Shown one piece after another: positions 47,348-57,266 of a DNA stretch of 64,000 bases; the stretch's first letter is position 1, and every line of letters starts with the position of its first letter. The DNA comes from an uncultured Prevotellaceae bacterium (GTDB taxonomy: Bacteria > Bacteroidota > Bacteroidia > Bacteroidales > Bacteroidaceae), in the NCBI GenBank assembly GCA_945865175.1, contig CAMBDA010000002.1:62001-126000 (forward strand), given 5' to 3'. The notes beneath the pieces were generated by a model. That model was not told the DNA's origin and made no database searches. It saw nothing but the letters and a program-made list of their open reading frames with translations. Made by a program: the position numbers and the translations under genes.

Positions 47348-49519
47348 ATGAACAAAATGCGACTTTCTTTTTTATTGCTGGCTACAGTGGCAGCAATGCC
47401 CATGCTTGCAAAGGACATCCTGGTGAATACCCCCAACACCACACTCCTGTTGAAGGCAGAGGAGGGCAAACCTCTCCATGTGAGCTATTACGGTGAAAGG
47501 ATTTCCAGTGTGAGTCAGGTTTATGATGCATTCAGCCTTTGGGAGGAGGCCTATCCGGCCTTTGGTGCCGGCTGCCAGGAGATTACGGCACTTGACGTGA
47601 AGCATGCCGATGGCAATATGAGTACCGAACTGGTGTACCGGTCGGATGCACAGCAGGCCGAGGCCAACGCCACGGTATACACCGTCACCCTGAAGGACAA
47701 AATTTATGACTTTGAGGTGGATGTGTGCTACAGGGCCTACAACAACTGTGATGTGATTGAGACCTGGACCGTGATTCGCAACAACGAGAAGAAGCCCATC
47801 GTCCTGCAGAAGTATGCCAGTGGTTTCATGCCCTTCCGTCAGGGTGATGCATGGGTGACCCATCAACATGGTTCCTGGGGTGCGGAATCGCAGATTACCG
47901 AGGAACCCCTGAAGGCCGGTGTGTTTGAGGTGCACGACATGAATGGAGCCAAGAATGCCGTCATTAACCGTCCCAACATCATGGTGTCGCTCGATGGTAA
48001 GCCTCGCGAGAACGAGGGTAGGGTAGTGGGTGCCGTATTGTGCTGGAGCGGAAACTTCCGCATGACCATCGACACCGAAGGGAAGCGCGTGCATCGCCTT
48101 GTGGCCGGCATCAACGAGGCGCATTCGCAATATGAGCTGAAGAAGGGCGAGACATTCACCACGCCCGAGCTGGCTTTTGCCTACAGCAATGAGGGCATGG
48201 GCGGTGTGAGCCGCAGCTACCACCGCTGGGCACGTCTCAATAACAAGGTACACAACGGACAGCAGCTGCGCAAGATTCTGCTCAATAGCTGGGAGGGTGT
48301 GTACCTGAACGTGAGTCAGGATGGTATGGAGAAGATGATGGATGGCGTGAAGAGCCTGGGCGGTGAGCTGTTCGTGATGGACGACGGATGGTTTGGCGAC
48401 AAGTACCAGCGTTCTGTTGACGACTGTGCCCTGGGCGACTGGGTGACCGACACGCGCAAGCTGCCCAAGGGTGTGCCTGCCCTGGAAAAGGCTGCGGCTA
48501 GCCGTGGCTTGAAGTGGGGTATCTGGATTGAGCCCGAGATGACCAATACCAAGAGCGAACTGTACGAGAAGCACCCCGACTGGATTGTGTGCCATCCCGC
48601 CCGCACGCCCATTACCGGACGTGGCGGCACTCAGCTCATCCTGGACATGAGCAACCCCAAGGTGCAGGACTTTGTGTTCGGTGTGGTGGACAACATCATG
48701 AAGGAGACTCCCAATACCTATTATATAAAGTGGGATGCCAATTTCGAAATCCACAATTTTGGCTCACATTATCTGAGTGCTGACAACCAGAGCCATCTGT
48801 ATGTCGACTACCACCTGGGACTGAAGAAGACGCTGGAGCGCATCCGCGCCAAGTATCCCGACCTTGTCATCCAGTGCTGTGCCAGCGGTGGCGGGCGTGT
48901 CAACTACGGACTGATGCCCTATTTCGAGGAATTCTGGGTGAGCGACAATACGGATGCGCAGCAGCGTCTGTTCATCCAGTGGGGCACCAGCATGTTCTTC
49001 CCCTCCTGTGCCATGGCACAGCATGTGAGTGCTTCTCCCAACCATCAGACGGGACGTGTCATCCCCTTGAAGTTCCGTTTCGATGTGGCCATGACCGGAC
49101 GCCTGGGTATGGAGATGAAACCCAGTGACCTCAACGAAAAGGAGACAGAGTTTGCGCGCAAGGCCGTTCAGACCTACAAGGACATTCGTCCCATCATCCA
49201 GCAGGGCAACCTCTACCGCATCCTCTCTCCCTATGACAAGACAGGCTTTTGCTCCGAGATGTTCATTACTGATGACAAGAGCGAGGCCGTGTTCTTTGCC
49301 TACAAGTTTGAGCAGTATGTCGACCTTTTCCGCCCCCGATTCCATTTTGCAGGCCTCGACCCCAATGCCACCTACGAACTCACGGAGCTCAACCGCCAGG
49401 GCGGAGCCGACCATTGGGAAGGCAAGCGCATCACGGGCACGTTCCTGATGAAGCAGGGAATAGAGATTGCGCTTAATGGTCAGTTTGCCAGCAAGGTAAT
49501 CAAGTTGAAGAAAATCTAG
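47348..49519 (+). CDS. Secreted alpha-galactosidase, GH36
   Basis: 723 residues. A signal peptide (1-20) precedes KDILVNTPN. An N-terminal beta-sandwich, a central (beta/alpha)8 barrel and a C-terminal beta domain follow. Barrel signatures are LGGELFVMDDGWFG, GLKWGIWIEPEM, the nucleophile D463 in IKWDANFEIHN and the acid/base D533 in VSDNTDAQQR. These are the residues of GH36 alpha-galactosidases, which release terminal alpha-galactose from raffinose-type sugars or galactomannans. The signal peptide suggests a periplasmic location. A lipoprotein gene follows after 20 bp. Confidence 0.94.
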   Translation: MNKMRLSFLLLATVAAMPMLAKDILVNTPNTTLLLKAEEGKPLHVSYYGERISSVSQVYDAFSLWEEAYPAFGAGCQEITALDVKHADGNMSTELVYRSDAQQAEANATVYTVTLKDKIYDFEVDVCYRAYNNCDVIETWTVIRNNEKKPIVLQKYASGFMPFRQGDAWVTHQHGSWGAESQITEEPLKAGVFEVHDMNGAKNAVINRPNIMVSLDGKPRENEGRVVGAVLCWSGNFRMTIDTEGKRVHRLVAGINEAHSQYELKKGETFTTPELAFAYSNEGMGGVSRSYHRWARLNNKVHNGQQLRKILLNSWEGVYLNVSQDGMEKMMDGVKSLGGELFVMDDGWFGDKYQRSVDDCALGDWVTDTRKLPKGVPALEKAAASRGLKWGIWIEPEMTNTKSELYEKHPDWIVCHPARTPITGRGGTQLILDMSNPKVQDFVFGVVDNIMKETPNTYYIKWDANFEIHNFGSHYLSADNQSHLYVDYHLGLKKTLERIRAKYPDLVIQCCASGGGRVNYGLMPYFEEFWVSDNTDAQQRLFIQWGTSMFFPSCAMAQHVSASPNHQTGRVIPLKFRFDVAMTGRLGMEMKPSDLNEKETEFARKAVQTYKDIRPIIQQGNLYRILSPYDKTGFCSEMFITDDKSEAVFFAYKFEQYVDLFRPRFHFAGLDPNATYELTELNRQGGADHWEGKRITGTFLMKQGIEIALNGQFASKVIKLKKI

Positions 49520-49539
49520 ACACCTTTTATACAGAAAAG

Positions 49540-50115
49540 ATGAAGAAACATCTCTATCCGCTGTGGATGCTCCTGTTCCTCGTGCCGCTGCTCGTATCGT
49601 GCAGCGACGACGAGGAGCCGGGGCTCTCTCCCTCCATTCCCGTCTACAAGGAGGTGTCCTACAATTTCGCGTTCTCCTTCAGTCCTGATTTCAGGTCAAT
49701 GGCTGAGATTCAGACCGATATTGTGCATCCCGACGGCAGTGTGCAGACTTTCTCCAGCGAAGGCAATGGTTCGCCTATCAATGTGACGGTGTCCGCAAGG
49801 CCCATTCCGCAGCAGCTTGCCGTAAAGGTCCGCTGCAGCCGTAAGAATAGTTTCAAACCCATCGAGGGGCAGGAATACAGCCTGCTGGCCACCATGGAGT
49901 ATTCCATGGATGTGCTCAATACCCATGGAAGTCTTCTGGCTGAGGGCCTGAAAGCCTACGGAATGTCCACGCTGCTGCAGCAGACCGTCAGCGGTTCTCA
50001 GGTGGACGCCCTCTTCTCTCAGCTCACCGAAGGGGATAATGCGCTCTTTCCCCAGACCTATGTGTTCAAGGTATACCTGCAGAATGGCGCCTACGTGCTG
50101 GAGACACCTGAGTAA
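49540..50115 (+). CDS. Hypothetical lipoprotein
   Basis: 191 residues. Lipobox LLVSC (Cys 21) followed by an acidic SDDEEPG, the kind of acidic start often seen on surface-exposed Bacteroidetes lipoproteins. The rest is beta rich (VSYNFAFSFSPDF, INVTVSARPIPQQLAVKVRC) with a helical part and ends YVLETPE. No family recognised. Close spacing to the GH36 gene (20 bp) suggests one transcript. Confidence 0.7.
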   Translation: MKKHLYPLWMLLFLVPLLVSCSDDEEPGLSPSIPVYKEVSYNFAFSFSPDFRSMAEIQTDIVHPDGSVQTFSSEGNGSPINVTVSARPIPQQLAVKVRCSRKNSFKPIEGQEYSLLATMEYSMDVLNTHGSLLAEGLKAYGMSTLLQQTVSGSQVDALFSQLTEGDNALFPQTYVFKVYLQNGAYVLETPE

Positions 50116-50121
50116 GGCGCT

Positions 50122-50152
50122 CCTTCATTTTCCCCGCACCGGGAGGTGAAGG
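50122..50152. terminator. Hairpin between convergent genes
   Basis: CCTTCA (50122-50127) with TGAAGG (50147-50152), plus an inner CCCG/CGGG stem (50033-based positions 50033 excluded: inner arms at 50133-50136 and 50140-50143). It lies between the lipoprotein gene and the convergent GH16 gene. Confidence 0.4.
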
Positions 50153-50155
50153 CCT

Positions 50156-50995
50156 CTATTTCTGGTACACCCGCACCCAGTCGACCTGCGTTTCATAGGT
50201 CTCGTCCATCTGAGGCATCATGCAGGGGTACAGGCCGTTTCCCACGCTCTGGTTCAGAATGAGATAGAAGGGGCGGTCAAAGGTCCATTGCCCCTGTTGC
50301 AGGATGCTCTTGTCCGTAGCCTTGTTGTAGGTCCCCGTTTCCTTGTTGTCTATGAGGAAGGTGATGCGGGTGGGGGTCCACACCACCGAGTATATATGCC
50401 ACTTGTCCATCTTCAACTCCTTGCGGAAGGCGTTCTGGCCGTACTTCTTCTTCAGCACCACGGAGAGGTGGTTGTGCAGCGTCTGCTGTGCCACTTTCAG
50501 GTCGCCACATCCCTCCACGATGTCAATTTCCCCATATCGGTTGGGGTCTATCGTTTCCGGTTTCATCCATGCAGCTGGGAAGTTACCCGTCTTATGGCTC
50601 GATTTCATCCTCACGTCCACCCGTCCGTACTGGAAGCCCAATTTTCCCCTCGATTCAATGGCACCCGTCAGCATTGGGGCCGTGTCAGTCGGTTCGATGG
50701 TATTGGGGATGGCTTTCAACACCAGTTTGCCTTTCTTGATGTACACCACCTCCGTCGAGGTGCTTATCCAGCGGTTCCATCCATGGTTGTACCGCTTGCA
50801 TCTGCCCCATACCGTGCTGTCGGGCTGACTGCCGTCGGGCAGGTCAAATTCATCCGCAAACACCAGTCTGTACCCATCATGTCCAGAGGCAGTTGGTGAG
50901 GCGGAGTGTCCGTATGCAATGGCGGCAAAGGCGGTGGCCATGGCCATTGCTGCCAGTGTGCAAATTCGTGTGTAATGCCGTTTTTTCATCATCAT
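50156..50995 (-). CDS. Secreted glycoside hydrolase family 16
   Basis: 279 residues with a signal peptide (about 1-30). The GH16 active-site motif is GEIDIVEG with nucleophile E156, helper D158 and acid/base E161. Other family stretches are LVFADEFDLPDGSQPD at the start and TQVDWVRVYQK at the end. GH16 covers beta-1,3- and mixed-linkage glucanases, agarases and similar endo-enzymes; the beta-bulge type motif (with V before the last E) fits laminarinase/lichenase-like groups. It is probably periplasmic or secreted. Confidence 0.93.
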   Translation of the reverse strand: MMMKKRHYTRICTLAAMAMATAFAAIAYGHSASPTASGHDGYRLVFADEFDLPDGSQPDSTVWGRCKRYNHGWNRWISTSTEVVYIKKGKLVLKAIPNTIEPTDTAPMLTGAIESRGKLGFQYGRVDVRMKSSHKTGNFPAAWMKPETIDPNRYGEIDIVEGCGDLKVAQQTLHNHLSVVLKKKYGQNAFRKELKMDKWHIYSVVWTPTRITFLIDNKETGTYNKATDKSILQQGQWTFDRPFYLILNQSVGNGLYPCMMPQMDETYETQVDWVRVYQK

Positions 50996-51222
50996 TCAGA
51001 TTTCCTTTATGTCCTAATTTGCCATAAAGGTACGATGAAAATCTGTAGCCTGCAAATAAATGGTGAGGGAAGTGTAGAAATTATTGAATGGAAGCCTCGG
51101 ATGATTGGATGGCATGGTTTTTCGTGGTTTGTCCTCGATGATTGTAAGATTTTCAGCCAGATGTTCTGCTGTTGAGAAAAAAATGACTATCTTTGCAGCA
51201 TTGAAAGCAAGAACAACCGTAA

Positions 51223-52383
51223 ATGAGCGACAATAGAAATAAGCCAAGGGTCATAGCCTTGTATTTGCCACAGTATCATCCCATCCCCGAAAACGACGAA
51301 TGGTGGGGGAAGGGATTCACGGAATGGAACAATGTGGTGAAGGCGCGCCCTCTGTTCCGTGGCCACTACCAGCCACGTATACCTGCCGATCTGGGTTTTT
51401 ATGACCTGCGACTGCCCGAGGTGCGTGAGAAGCAGGCAGAACTGGCGCGTGAGGCAGGGGTGGAAGGCTTCTGCTATTATCATTATTGGTTCGGCTCGGG
51501 CAAGCAGTTGCTGCAGCGGCCTTTCGATGAGGTGTTGGCGAGCGGCAAGCCCGACTTCCCGTTCTGCCTGTGTTGGGCCAATCACGACTGGACCAACAAG
51601 ACATGGAAGAAGGGCTCCAGTTTGCGCACGGATTCCATGATTATGAAAATGGAATACAGCATGGAAGATCATGTGGCACATTTCCATCATCTTCTTCCCG
51701 CCTTCCGCGACAGGCGCTATATCACGGTAGACGGCAAGCCGCTGTTTGCCATCTGGGCACCCAATTCTTTTCCTCAGGTCGACCGCTTTATAGAACTGTG
51801 GCAGCGTATGGCAAGAGAGAACGGCTTGGCCGGCATTCATTTTGTGGGCTACACGCCCAATGCGGCCGGGCGTATGGCCAACGGCAAGCTGTCGCTGTGG
51901 GACACAGGTCAGGCTGCCAGCATTTACAGGAACCTCCTTGCCAAAGGCTTTGATGCCGTGATGTCTTCGGGCCTGTTCCGGGCAGAGAGCATGTGCCATG
52001 GCAAGCTGAGCATGCTGTGGTACTATATCTCCAAGAACACCTTCCTGCCCACGAGCAACCACACAGATTATGCCCGGGTAATGAAACATTATTATGTGGA
52101 GGAAGATGCCTGGGAGAACGTGTATCCTACGCTTCTTCCCCAGTGGGACCGCACACCCCGTGCGGGCAGCAAGACCAATATCCTCACCAATGCCACGCCC
52201 GAGAAGTTCCAGCGCACAGTGGAGGAGGCCATCAGGCTGGTGAGTGGCAAGCAGGCCGAACACCAGATTCTTTTCCTGAAGGCATGGAACGAGTGGGGTG
52301 AAGGCAATTATGTGGAGCCCGACGAACGCTTCGGCCATGGCTGGCTTCATGCCATTCGGGATGCCATCCGCCATACAGAGTAG
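51223..52383 (+). CDS. GH99-like / WbsX family protein
   Basis: 386 residues without a signal peptide. Family stretches are VIALYLPQYHPIPENDEWWG, FTEWNNVVKA, GVEGFCYYHYWF, and the C-terminal FLKAWNEWGEGNYVEPD. These define the WbsX (glyco_tran_WbsX, GH99-like) family, usually found in O-antigen and rhamnan-type polysaccharide loci. The cytoplasmic location suggests a role in glycan synthesis rather than breakdown. No other polysaccharide gene is next to it. A -7-like TATCTTTG lies at 51188-51195. Confidence 0.9.
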   Translation: MSDNRNKPRVIALYLPQYHPIPENDEWWGKGFTEWNNVVKARPLFRGHYQPRIPADLGFYDLRLPEVREKQAELAREAGVEGFCYYHYWFGSGKQLLQRPFDEVLASGKPDFPFCLCWANHDWTNKTWKKGSSLRTDSMIMKMEYSMEDHVAHFHHLLPAFRDRRYITVDGKPLFAIWAPNSFPQVDRFIELWQRMARENGLAGIHFVGYTPNAAGRMANGKLSLWDTGQAASIYRNLLAKGFDAVMSSGLFRAESMCHGKLSMLWYYISKNTFLPTSNHTDYARVMKHYYVEEDAWENVYPTLLPQWDRTPRAGSKTNILTNATPEKFQRTVEEAIRLVSGKQAEHQILFLKAWNEWGEGNYVEPDERFGHGWLHAIRDAIRHTE

Positions 52384-52450
52384 GGTGGGGGATGGCTGTG
52401 TAGCGAGTTTTGAATATTCCGATAGTCAAATAATAATAAAAGAAACCATC

Positions 52451-53401
52451 ATGAAATATCATTGCATTGTTCGGTATGCCTTTCTGCTGTGTGCCCTTGT
52501 GGGCGTGCAGGAGTTGCGTGCCCAGCTTTTCCAGTCGGTCTCCGTCGAGGAGGTACCCGTTGCAGGTATGGAGTTTTCGCGTCCGGTCAGTTTCATGCCC
52601 GATGGCCATAGTCTCTTGCTGACTTCTGCCACACAGGCCGGCCTGTGGCTGTATGATGTGGAGGAACAGCAGATAAGCCAGCTCACCGATGCCCTGGGGG
52701 CAGGCAGTGAACCCGTGGTCTCCGCTGACGGGAACACAGTCATTCATCGCACGGTCTCCTTCAGTGCCGCCCATCAGCGCCTCACGGCCTTGGATGTAGT
52801 GGATGTTTCCGCCAGAAGGACAGAGCGCCTGCTGCATCCCCAGCGTCAGGTGCCTGCCTACCGTTTCTCCGGGAACACCGCCATGGCCCTTTCTCCCGCA
52901 GGTGATATGGTTTACAAGGTTCGTGGTGTGGCACAGGCCGATGCTTGCCAAATGTCCATGGTGTCGCTGGATGAGGACCTGCAGCTCGTGCTCACCCAGG
53001 AAGGCACCTCCCGTGTGCTCTCTCCCAACGGGTCAGACGCCACCTACCTGTGGCCTTCGCTCTCTCCCGATGGCAGGCGGATATTGTACTATGTGAGTGG
53101 AGTGGGGGCGTATGTTTGCAGCACCGATGGCGACAGCGTCACCTTTGTCAGTCCCCATTGCCGTGCTCCGCAATGGTATGATGGCGAGACGGTCGTGGGC
53201 ATGTATGATACCGACGACACCCAGACGCTCACTTCCAGTTGTATCATGGCTTATCGTCTGGACGGACAGTCACAGCAGCTCACATCGCCTTCTTCTTTCA
53301 CGATGTACCCCCGTTGTCATGCCGCATCTCGCCGAATTGCCTGCTGCACAGCCGATGGCCGGCTGGTGATGCTGCACGTGGAATCTCAGCCAAGACCCTA
53401 A
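52451..53401 (+). CDS. Exported beta-propeller (TolB/PD40-like) protein
   Basis: 316 residues from ATG 52451; upstream in-frame starts lie inside the preceding gene. Signal peptide about 1-24 (YAFLLCALVGVQELRA). The mature part has several PD40-like units, recognisable as PVSFMPDGHSLLLTS, EPVVSADGNTVIHR, AMALSPAGDMVYKV and YLWPSLSPDGRRILYYVSG. Such periplasmic propellers bind proteins or peptides; no enzyme site is visible. It precedes a cell-wall amidase gene by 18 bp and is likely co-transcribed with it. Confidence 0.78.
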   Translation: MKYHCIVRYAFLLCALVGVQELRAQLFQSVSVEEVPVAGMEFSRPVSFMPDGHSLLLTSATQAGLWLYDVEEQQISQLTDALGAGSEPVVSADGNTVIHRTVSFSAAHQRLTALDVVDVSARRTERLLHPQRQVPAYRFSGNTAMALSPAGDMVYKVRGVAQADACQMSMVSLDEDLQLVLTQEGTSRVLSPNGSDATYLWPSLSPDGRRILYYVSGVGAYVCSTDGDSVTFVSPHCRAPQWYDGETVVGMYDTDDTQTLTSSCIMAYRLDGQSQQLTSPSSFTMYPRCHAASRRIACCTADGRLVMLHVESQPRP

Positions 53402-53419
53402 CACCTAAATCCCATAGTT

Positions 53420-54733
53420 ATGAAACACCTCATTTTTCTGATAGCATGTGTGCTCCCGCTGGTGGCGGAGGCGCAGACCAAGGTATATATCAACGCGGGC
53501 CATGGCAGCTGGGGTCCCAACGACCGACCCCTTCCCACCATCTCCCATCCCATGCTGGCCTCCACAGGACGTCCCGACACGTGTGGCTTCTATGAGAGCA
53601 ACACCAATCTGTGGAAGTGTCTGGAGCTGGGACGTCGTCTGTCAGCCGCTGGCTACAAGGTGCGCCAGTCGCGTGTAAAGAACGGTCCCTACCCCTATGT
53701 GGCCAATGCCGCCAATGCACAGAAATACAACCGTCCGCTTTCCGAGATAGCAGCCGAAGCTGATGCCTGGGGAGCCGACATGTTCCTTTCCGTACACAGC
53801 AATGCCGCTTCCGACGGGGCTTTGGCCAACTATCCCCTGTTTCTCTATCGGGGTACGGATGCCGAGGAGGCCTGTCCGGGCAGTGTGGCCATGTGCAAGA
53901 AGGTGTGGCCCTATCTCACCGAGGCCATGCGCTCCAGCATCGGGTTCGAGTTTATGAGTGCCTACAAAACCTCCACAAACATCCGTGGCGACCGGGATTT
54001 CTATCACGATGAGTGGACCAATTCCAAGGGATATGTGGGCTATCTGGGTGTGCTCATGCAGGGCATCCCGGGATTTCTGAGCGAGGGCTATTTCCACACC
54101 TACCAGCCTGCCCGCCATCGGGCGCTCAACGAGGACTGGTGTCGCCAGGAGGGCATCCGCTATTATCGTGGCATCTGTGCCTATTTCGGTACGCCTGCCG
54201 ACACGCGGGGCTGCATCATGGGCATGGTAAAGGCACGATCCTCCAAGATGGACGGCTACGACTGTTATACCTACAAGCCCGATACCCACGATCAGTACCT
54301 TCCGCTCAACGGTACCGAGGTGAGGCTCCGCAATGCCGCCGGTGAGGAGGTGGCCCGCTACACGGTCGACGATAACTACAATGGCGTGTTTGTGTTCTAT
54401 GACCTGGAGCCAGGCATTTACAAGGTAGATACCAAGGTGGACGGGTATATCACCAGTACCACTTCCTACGTGAAGGTGACGGCCAACAAGACCACCTATT
54501 CGCTCATCTATAAGTATAAGGGGGAGAGCACTGAGTTCGAACCTGCCACGGGCATAGCCGAGGTGAAAGGCTTTGCGGGCATTGCTCCCACTGATGCCTA
54601 TGCGGTCTACGACCTTTCGGGCAGGATGGTGACAGAGGGTCTATATGCCGATTTCAGCCGTACAGCCTTGCCAAGGGGGACGTATGTAATCAGGAGCGGC
54701 CAGTTGTCCTACACGTTCAATGTGGACAGATAG
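53420..54733 (+). CDS. Secreted N-acetylmuramoyl-L-alanine amidase (amidase_3) with C-terminal beta domains
   Basis: 437 residues. Signal peptide 1-18. The zinc site fits H28 (INAGHGSWG), E59 (GFYESNTNLWK) and H126 (FLSVHSNAA), with catalytic E222 in PGFLSEGYF. This enzyme class cuts the bond between muramic acid and the stem peptide. A carboxypeptidase-regulatory-like beta domain (about 290-365) follows, then a sorting-like tail (YAVYDLSGRMV...LPRGTYVIRSG). It converges with an AmpG-like permease gene, which fits with cell-wall turnover. Confidence 0.9.
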   Translation: MKHLIFLIACVLPLVAEAQTKVYINAGHGSWGPNDRPLPTISHPMLASTGRPDTCGFYESNTNLWKCLELGRRLSAAGYKVRQSRVKNGPYPYVANAANAQKYNRPLSEIAAEADAWGADMFLSVHSNAASDGALANYPLFLYRGTDAEEACPGSVAMCKKVWPYLTEAMRSSIGFEFMSAYKTSTNIRGDRDFYHDEWTNSKGYVGYLGVLMQGIPGFLSEGYFHTYQPARHRALNEDWCRQEGIRYYRGICAYFGTPADTRGCIMGMVKARSSKMDGYDCYTYKPDTHDQYLPLNGTEVRLRNAAGEEVARYTVDDNYNGVFVFYDLEPGIYKVDTKVDGYITSTTSYVKVTANKTTYSLIYKYKGESTEFEPATGIAEVKGFAGIAPTDAYAVYDLSGRMVTEGLYADFSRTALPRGTYVIRSGQLSYTFNVDR

Positions 54734-54747
54734 GCCTGCACAGGAGG

Positions 54748-56019
54748 CTACTCCTCAGGAATCTTCACCAGTGCTGTCACTGCAAATGTCACCAGGCAGC
54801 ACACCATTACACAGCAGAAGAAGGCCAGATAGCCCATTCTGTCCGAGAGCCATCCCGACACCATGCCGGGGAGCATCACGCCACCCAGATATTGGAAAGC
54901 TGTGCAGATGCTGAACACCGAGGTGCTCCGTTCGCCACGTGCAAAGCTGACAAGATACAGTGTGTAGGCGGTGAACCCCAGTCCGTAGCCCACCTGTTCC
55001 AGCACCACCAGTGTGCCGATGATGGGCAGACTGGTGTCCTGGGTGTAGCTGAGGTATACATATACGATGTCGGGAAGGGTGATGCTCAGCACCAGTGGCC
55101 ACAGGCATTTCCTGAGCGAATAGCGCGAAACCAGCCATCCGCCCATCAGACCGCCAGCCAGCAGACCTATGACACCCAGTGTGCCATAGATGGTACCGTA
55201 TGATACACCGTCGAGCCCCAGTCCCCCGTCTGTCAGCGGACGTTTCAGAAACAGCGGCACAATCTTGGTGAGCAGTCCCTCGGGCAGGCGGAAGAGCAGG
55301 ATAAAGGCCAGTGCGGTGAGGATGTGTGGCTTGTTGAAGAATACCACCCAGCTGCGGGCAAACTCGCGCATCTGCTGTATGAAACTGCTGTTGGACGGGC
55401 GGTTGTTGTCCTGCTCAATGTCGGGAAGCATGCGGCTGTGGTACACAGCCAGCAGTGCCATCAGAATGCCCACTGCCAGAAAGGTCATCGACCACGACCC
55501 TGCCACGTTCATGGGCTCCAGCCCCAGCTTGCCCTGTTGCAGCAGGCCCGCCAGCACCACCAGTCCGCCTTGCCCCAGCACCATGCCGATGCGGTAGAAG
55601 GTGTTGCGCACACCCACGTAGAGCTCCTGGTCTTGCGGCTTGAGTCCGATGATATAGAAACCGTCGGCCGAGATGTCGTGTGTGGCACTGCTGAAGGCCA
55701 CCAGCATGAACAGTGCCAGTGATGCCTGCAGCCATGCGGCAGTGGGCAGCGACAGGGCTACGAGTGCCAGCGATGTGCCCACAAGGAACTGCATGGCCAG
55801 AATCCACCATCTCTTGGTGCGCAGGGTGTCCACGATAGGGCTCCACAGCGGCTTTATCATCCAGGGCAGTCCCAGCCAGCTGGTGTACAGTGCAATTTGC
55901 GTATCGGTGAGTCCCATCTCCTGATAGAGTACCACCGACATCAGCATCACTGCCGAGTAGGGCAGTGCTTCGCCCAGATACAGGCTGGGCACCCATGTGT
56001 ATGGTTTGCTGTTTTTCAT
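54748..56019 (-). CDS. AmpG-like MFS transporter
   Basis: 423 residues with twelve membrane helices. The start WVPSLYLGEALPYSAVMLMSVVLYQEMGLTDTQIAL and the DISADGFYIIGL stretch match the AmpG group of the major facilitator superfamily, which imports anhydro-muropeptides for cell-wall recycling. Seventh and last gene of a tight minus-strand operon, 12 bp after the type IX plug gene, and convergent with a secreted amidase. Substrate assignment rests on the family. Confidence 0.85.
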   Translation of the reverse strand: MKNSKPYTWVPSLYLGEALPYSAVMLMSVVLYQEMGLTDTQIALYTSWLGLPWMIKPLWSPIVDTLRTKRWWILAMQFLVGTSLALVALSLPTAAWLQASLALFMLVAFSSATHDISADGFYIIGLKPQDQELYVGVRNTFYRIGMVLGQGGLVVLAGLLQQGKLGLEPMNVAGSWSMTFLAVGILMALLAVYHSRMLPDIEQDNNRPSNSSFIQQMREFARSWVVFFNKPHILTALAFILLFRLPEGLLTKIVPLFLKRPLTDGGLGLDGVSYGTIYGTLGVIGLLAGGLMGGWLVSRYSLRKCLWPLVLSITLPDIVYVYLSYTQDTSLPIIGTLVVLEQVGYGLGFTAYTLYLVSFARGERSTSVFSICTAFQYLGGVMLPGMVSGWLSDRMGYLAFFCCVMVCCLVTFAVTALVKIPEE

Positions 56020-56031
56020 TTTCCTTATTCC

Positions 56032-57261
56032 TTATTTATTAATATATACGCGCGCATAGCCTACCAGTCGGTCTGTGCGGTCGCCGGGTCCTTTGTAGTA
56101 GACCAGCGTGGCATATTCGTTTTCCGTTTCGTAAAAGTCGCCCATTGTGCGCACCGTAGCGCCGTCTTCCTGCACGAACTGATAGCTGTAGTAGCCCTGT
56201 TTCAGCAGCACCACGGCTTCATAGCAACCCGATTGCTCGTCGTATTCCATCCTGCATTCAGGGTCCCGCTCCCCGTTTGTCCATTGTCCGGCCACATAGA
56301 TGTCGCCTCCTGGCAGGCGGGGCGTTTCCAGTATGAAGTGGGTGAGCACATATTCTGCGGTCACGTCGGCATTCTCATCCTCGCTCCGGATTACCCGTAT
56401 GCCGTTCTGGTCCTCGTCGTACTGATAGCTCCGGGGAGGCCTTTGGGCCTCAAGCGTAGCGTGGTAGAAGGGGTCGAACCATTCTATGCGGTCCACTCCC
56501 ATGGCGGGACGGTGGACATCGATGAGTTCAAATTTGTGGAATTCATTGCCCGCCTTGAAGATGAGGGGGGCAGCGTGGGTGAATTCGATGGCATGGGCTT
56601 TCCTGATGTTGGGTTTGAGGCCTTCCACCCTGTTGTCCCATCTGCGGTTCTGCAGCACCACGGTGTGCAGTTCCTCGTAGGGGTCTATTACGTTCAGCCC
56701 GTTATACTGGATGCCCAGTGTGAGTTGCTGGTGGTTCTTGTTGAAGTCCACGTCCGTGTCGGTGCTCGCGATGCTTTGGATGCTCACCTGGTTTTCGTAG
56801 ATGCAGAACCGTGCCTCCAGCACCGGCTCCTCGGGGTTCCCTCCGTCTTCATACACCAGCAGTTTGTAGTTCCCGCTCAGCCGCATTGAGGTTTCCTTGT
56901 TGGGGAGTGTCAGACTGTAGTGGGTATAGGTCTGGGTGGTATTGAAGCTCTTCTCATACTGTTCTACAGGCTGGTCGTTGAGCCCGTTCAGATAGTCGCT
57001 CTCAAAGATTCCGTCCGAGGGTGTCCAGTCGTGCTGGCAATGCTGCAGGTGATAGATATAGCGATGGTACTGGTGGCTCATTTCGTCCCATGATATGCAC
57101 AGGTGCTGGTGCTTTGAGATGTCCAGCATCGGTGGCAGCAGTGGATTGTTGTCCACCACCAGTTGCAGGGTGCGGATGTTGGGTGCAAACACCTGTTGTG
57201 GCTGTGCCTTCATGCACAGCACACATCCCCATGCTACGAATGTTGCCAGCCACTTTCCCAT
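56032..57261 (-). CDS. Type IX secretion system plug protein (DUF5103)
   Basis: 409 residues, signal peptide about 1-19. Blocks characteristic of DUF5103 include IRTLQLVVDNNPLLPPMLDI near the start, LCISWDEMSHQYHRYIYHLQHCQ, GIFESDYLNGLNDQPVEQYEKSFNTT, and GYYSYQFVQEDG near the end. In Flavobacterium the plug closes the SprA (Sov) translocon when no substrate is present. Finding it here agrees with the type IX-like C-terminal tails on several secreted proteins in this window. It lies five bases after the TRIC gene. Confidence 0.87.
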   Translation of the reverse strand: MGKWLATFVAWGCVLCMKAQPQQVFAPNIRTLQLVVDNNPLLPPMLDISKHQHLCISWDEMSHQYHRYIYHLQHCQHDWTPSDGIFESDYLNGLNDQPVEQYEKSFNTTQTYTHYSLTLPNKETSMRLSGNYKLLVYEDGGNPEEPVLEARFCIYENQVSIQSIASTDTDVDFNKNHQQLTLGIQYNGLNVIDPYEELHTVVLQNRRWDNRVEGLKPNIRKAHAIEFTHAAPLIFKAGNEFHKFELIDVHRPAMGVDRIEWFDPFYHATLEAQRPPRSYQYDEDQNGIRVIRSEDENADVTAEYVLTHFILETPRLPGGDIYVAGQWTNGERDPECRMEYDEQSGCYEAVVLLKQGYYSYQFVQEDGATVRTMGDFYETENEYATLVYYKGPGDRTDRLVGYARVYINK

Positions 57262-57266
57262 GGCAT

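Noticed and set aside
47372..48754. 460-codon open frame on the minus strand
   Set aside because: Antisense to the GH36 gene whose catalytic residues are all in place.
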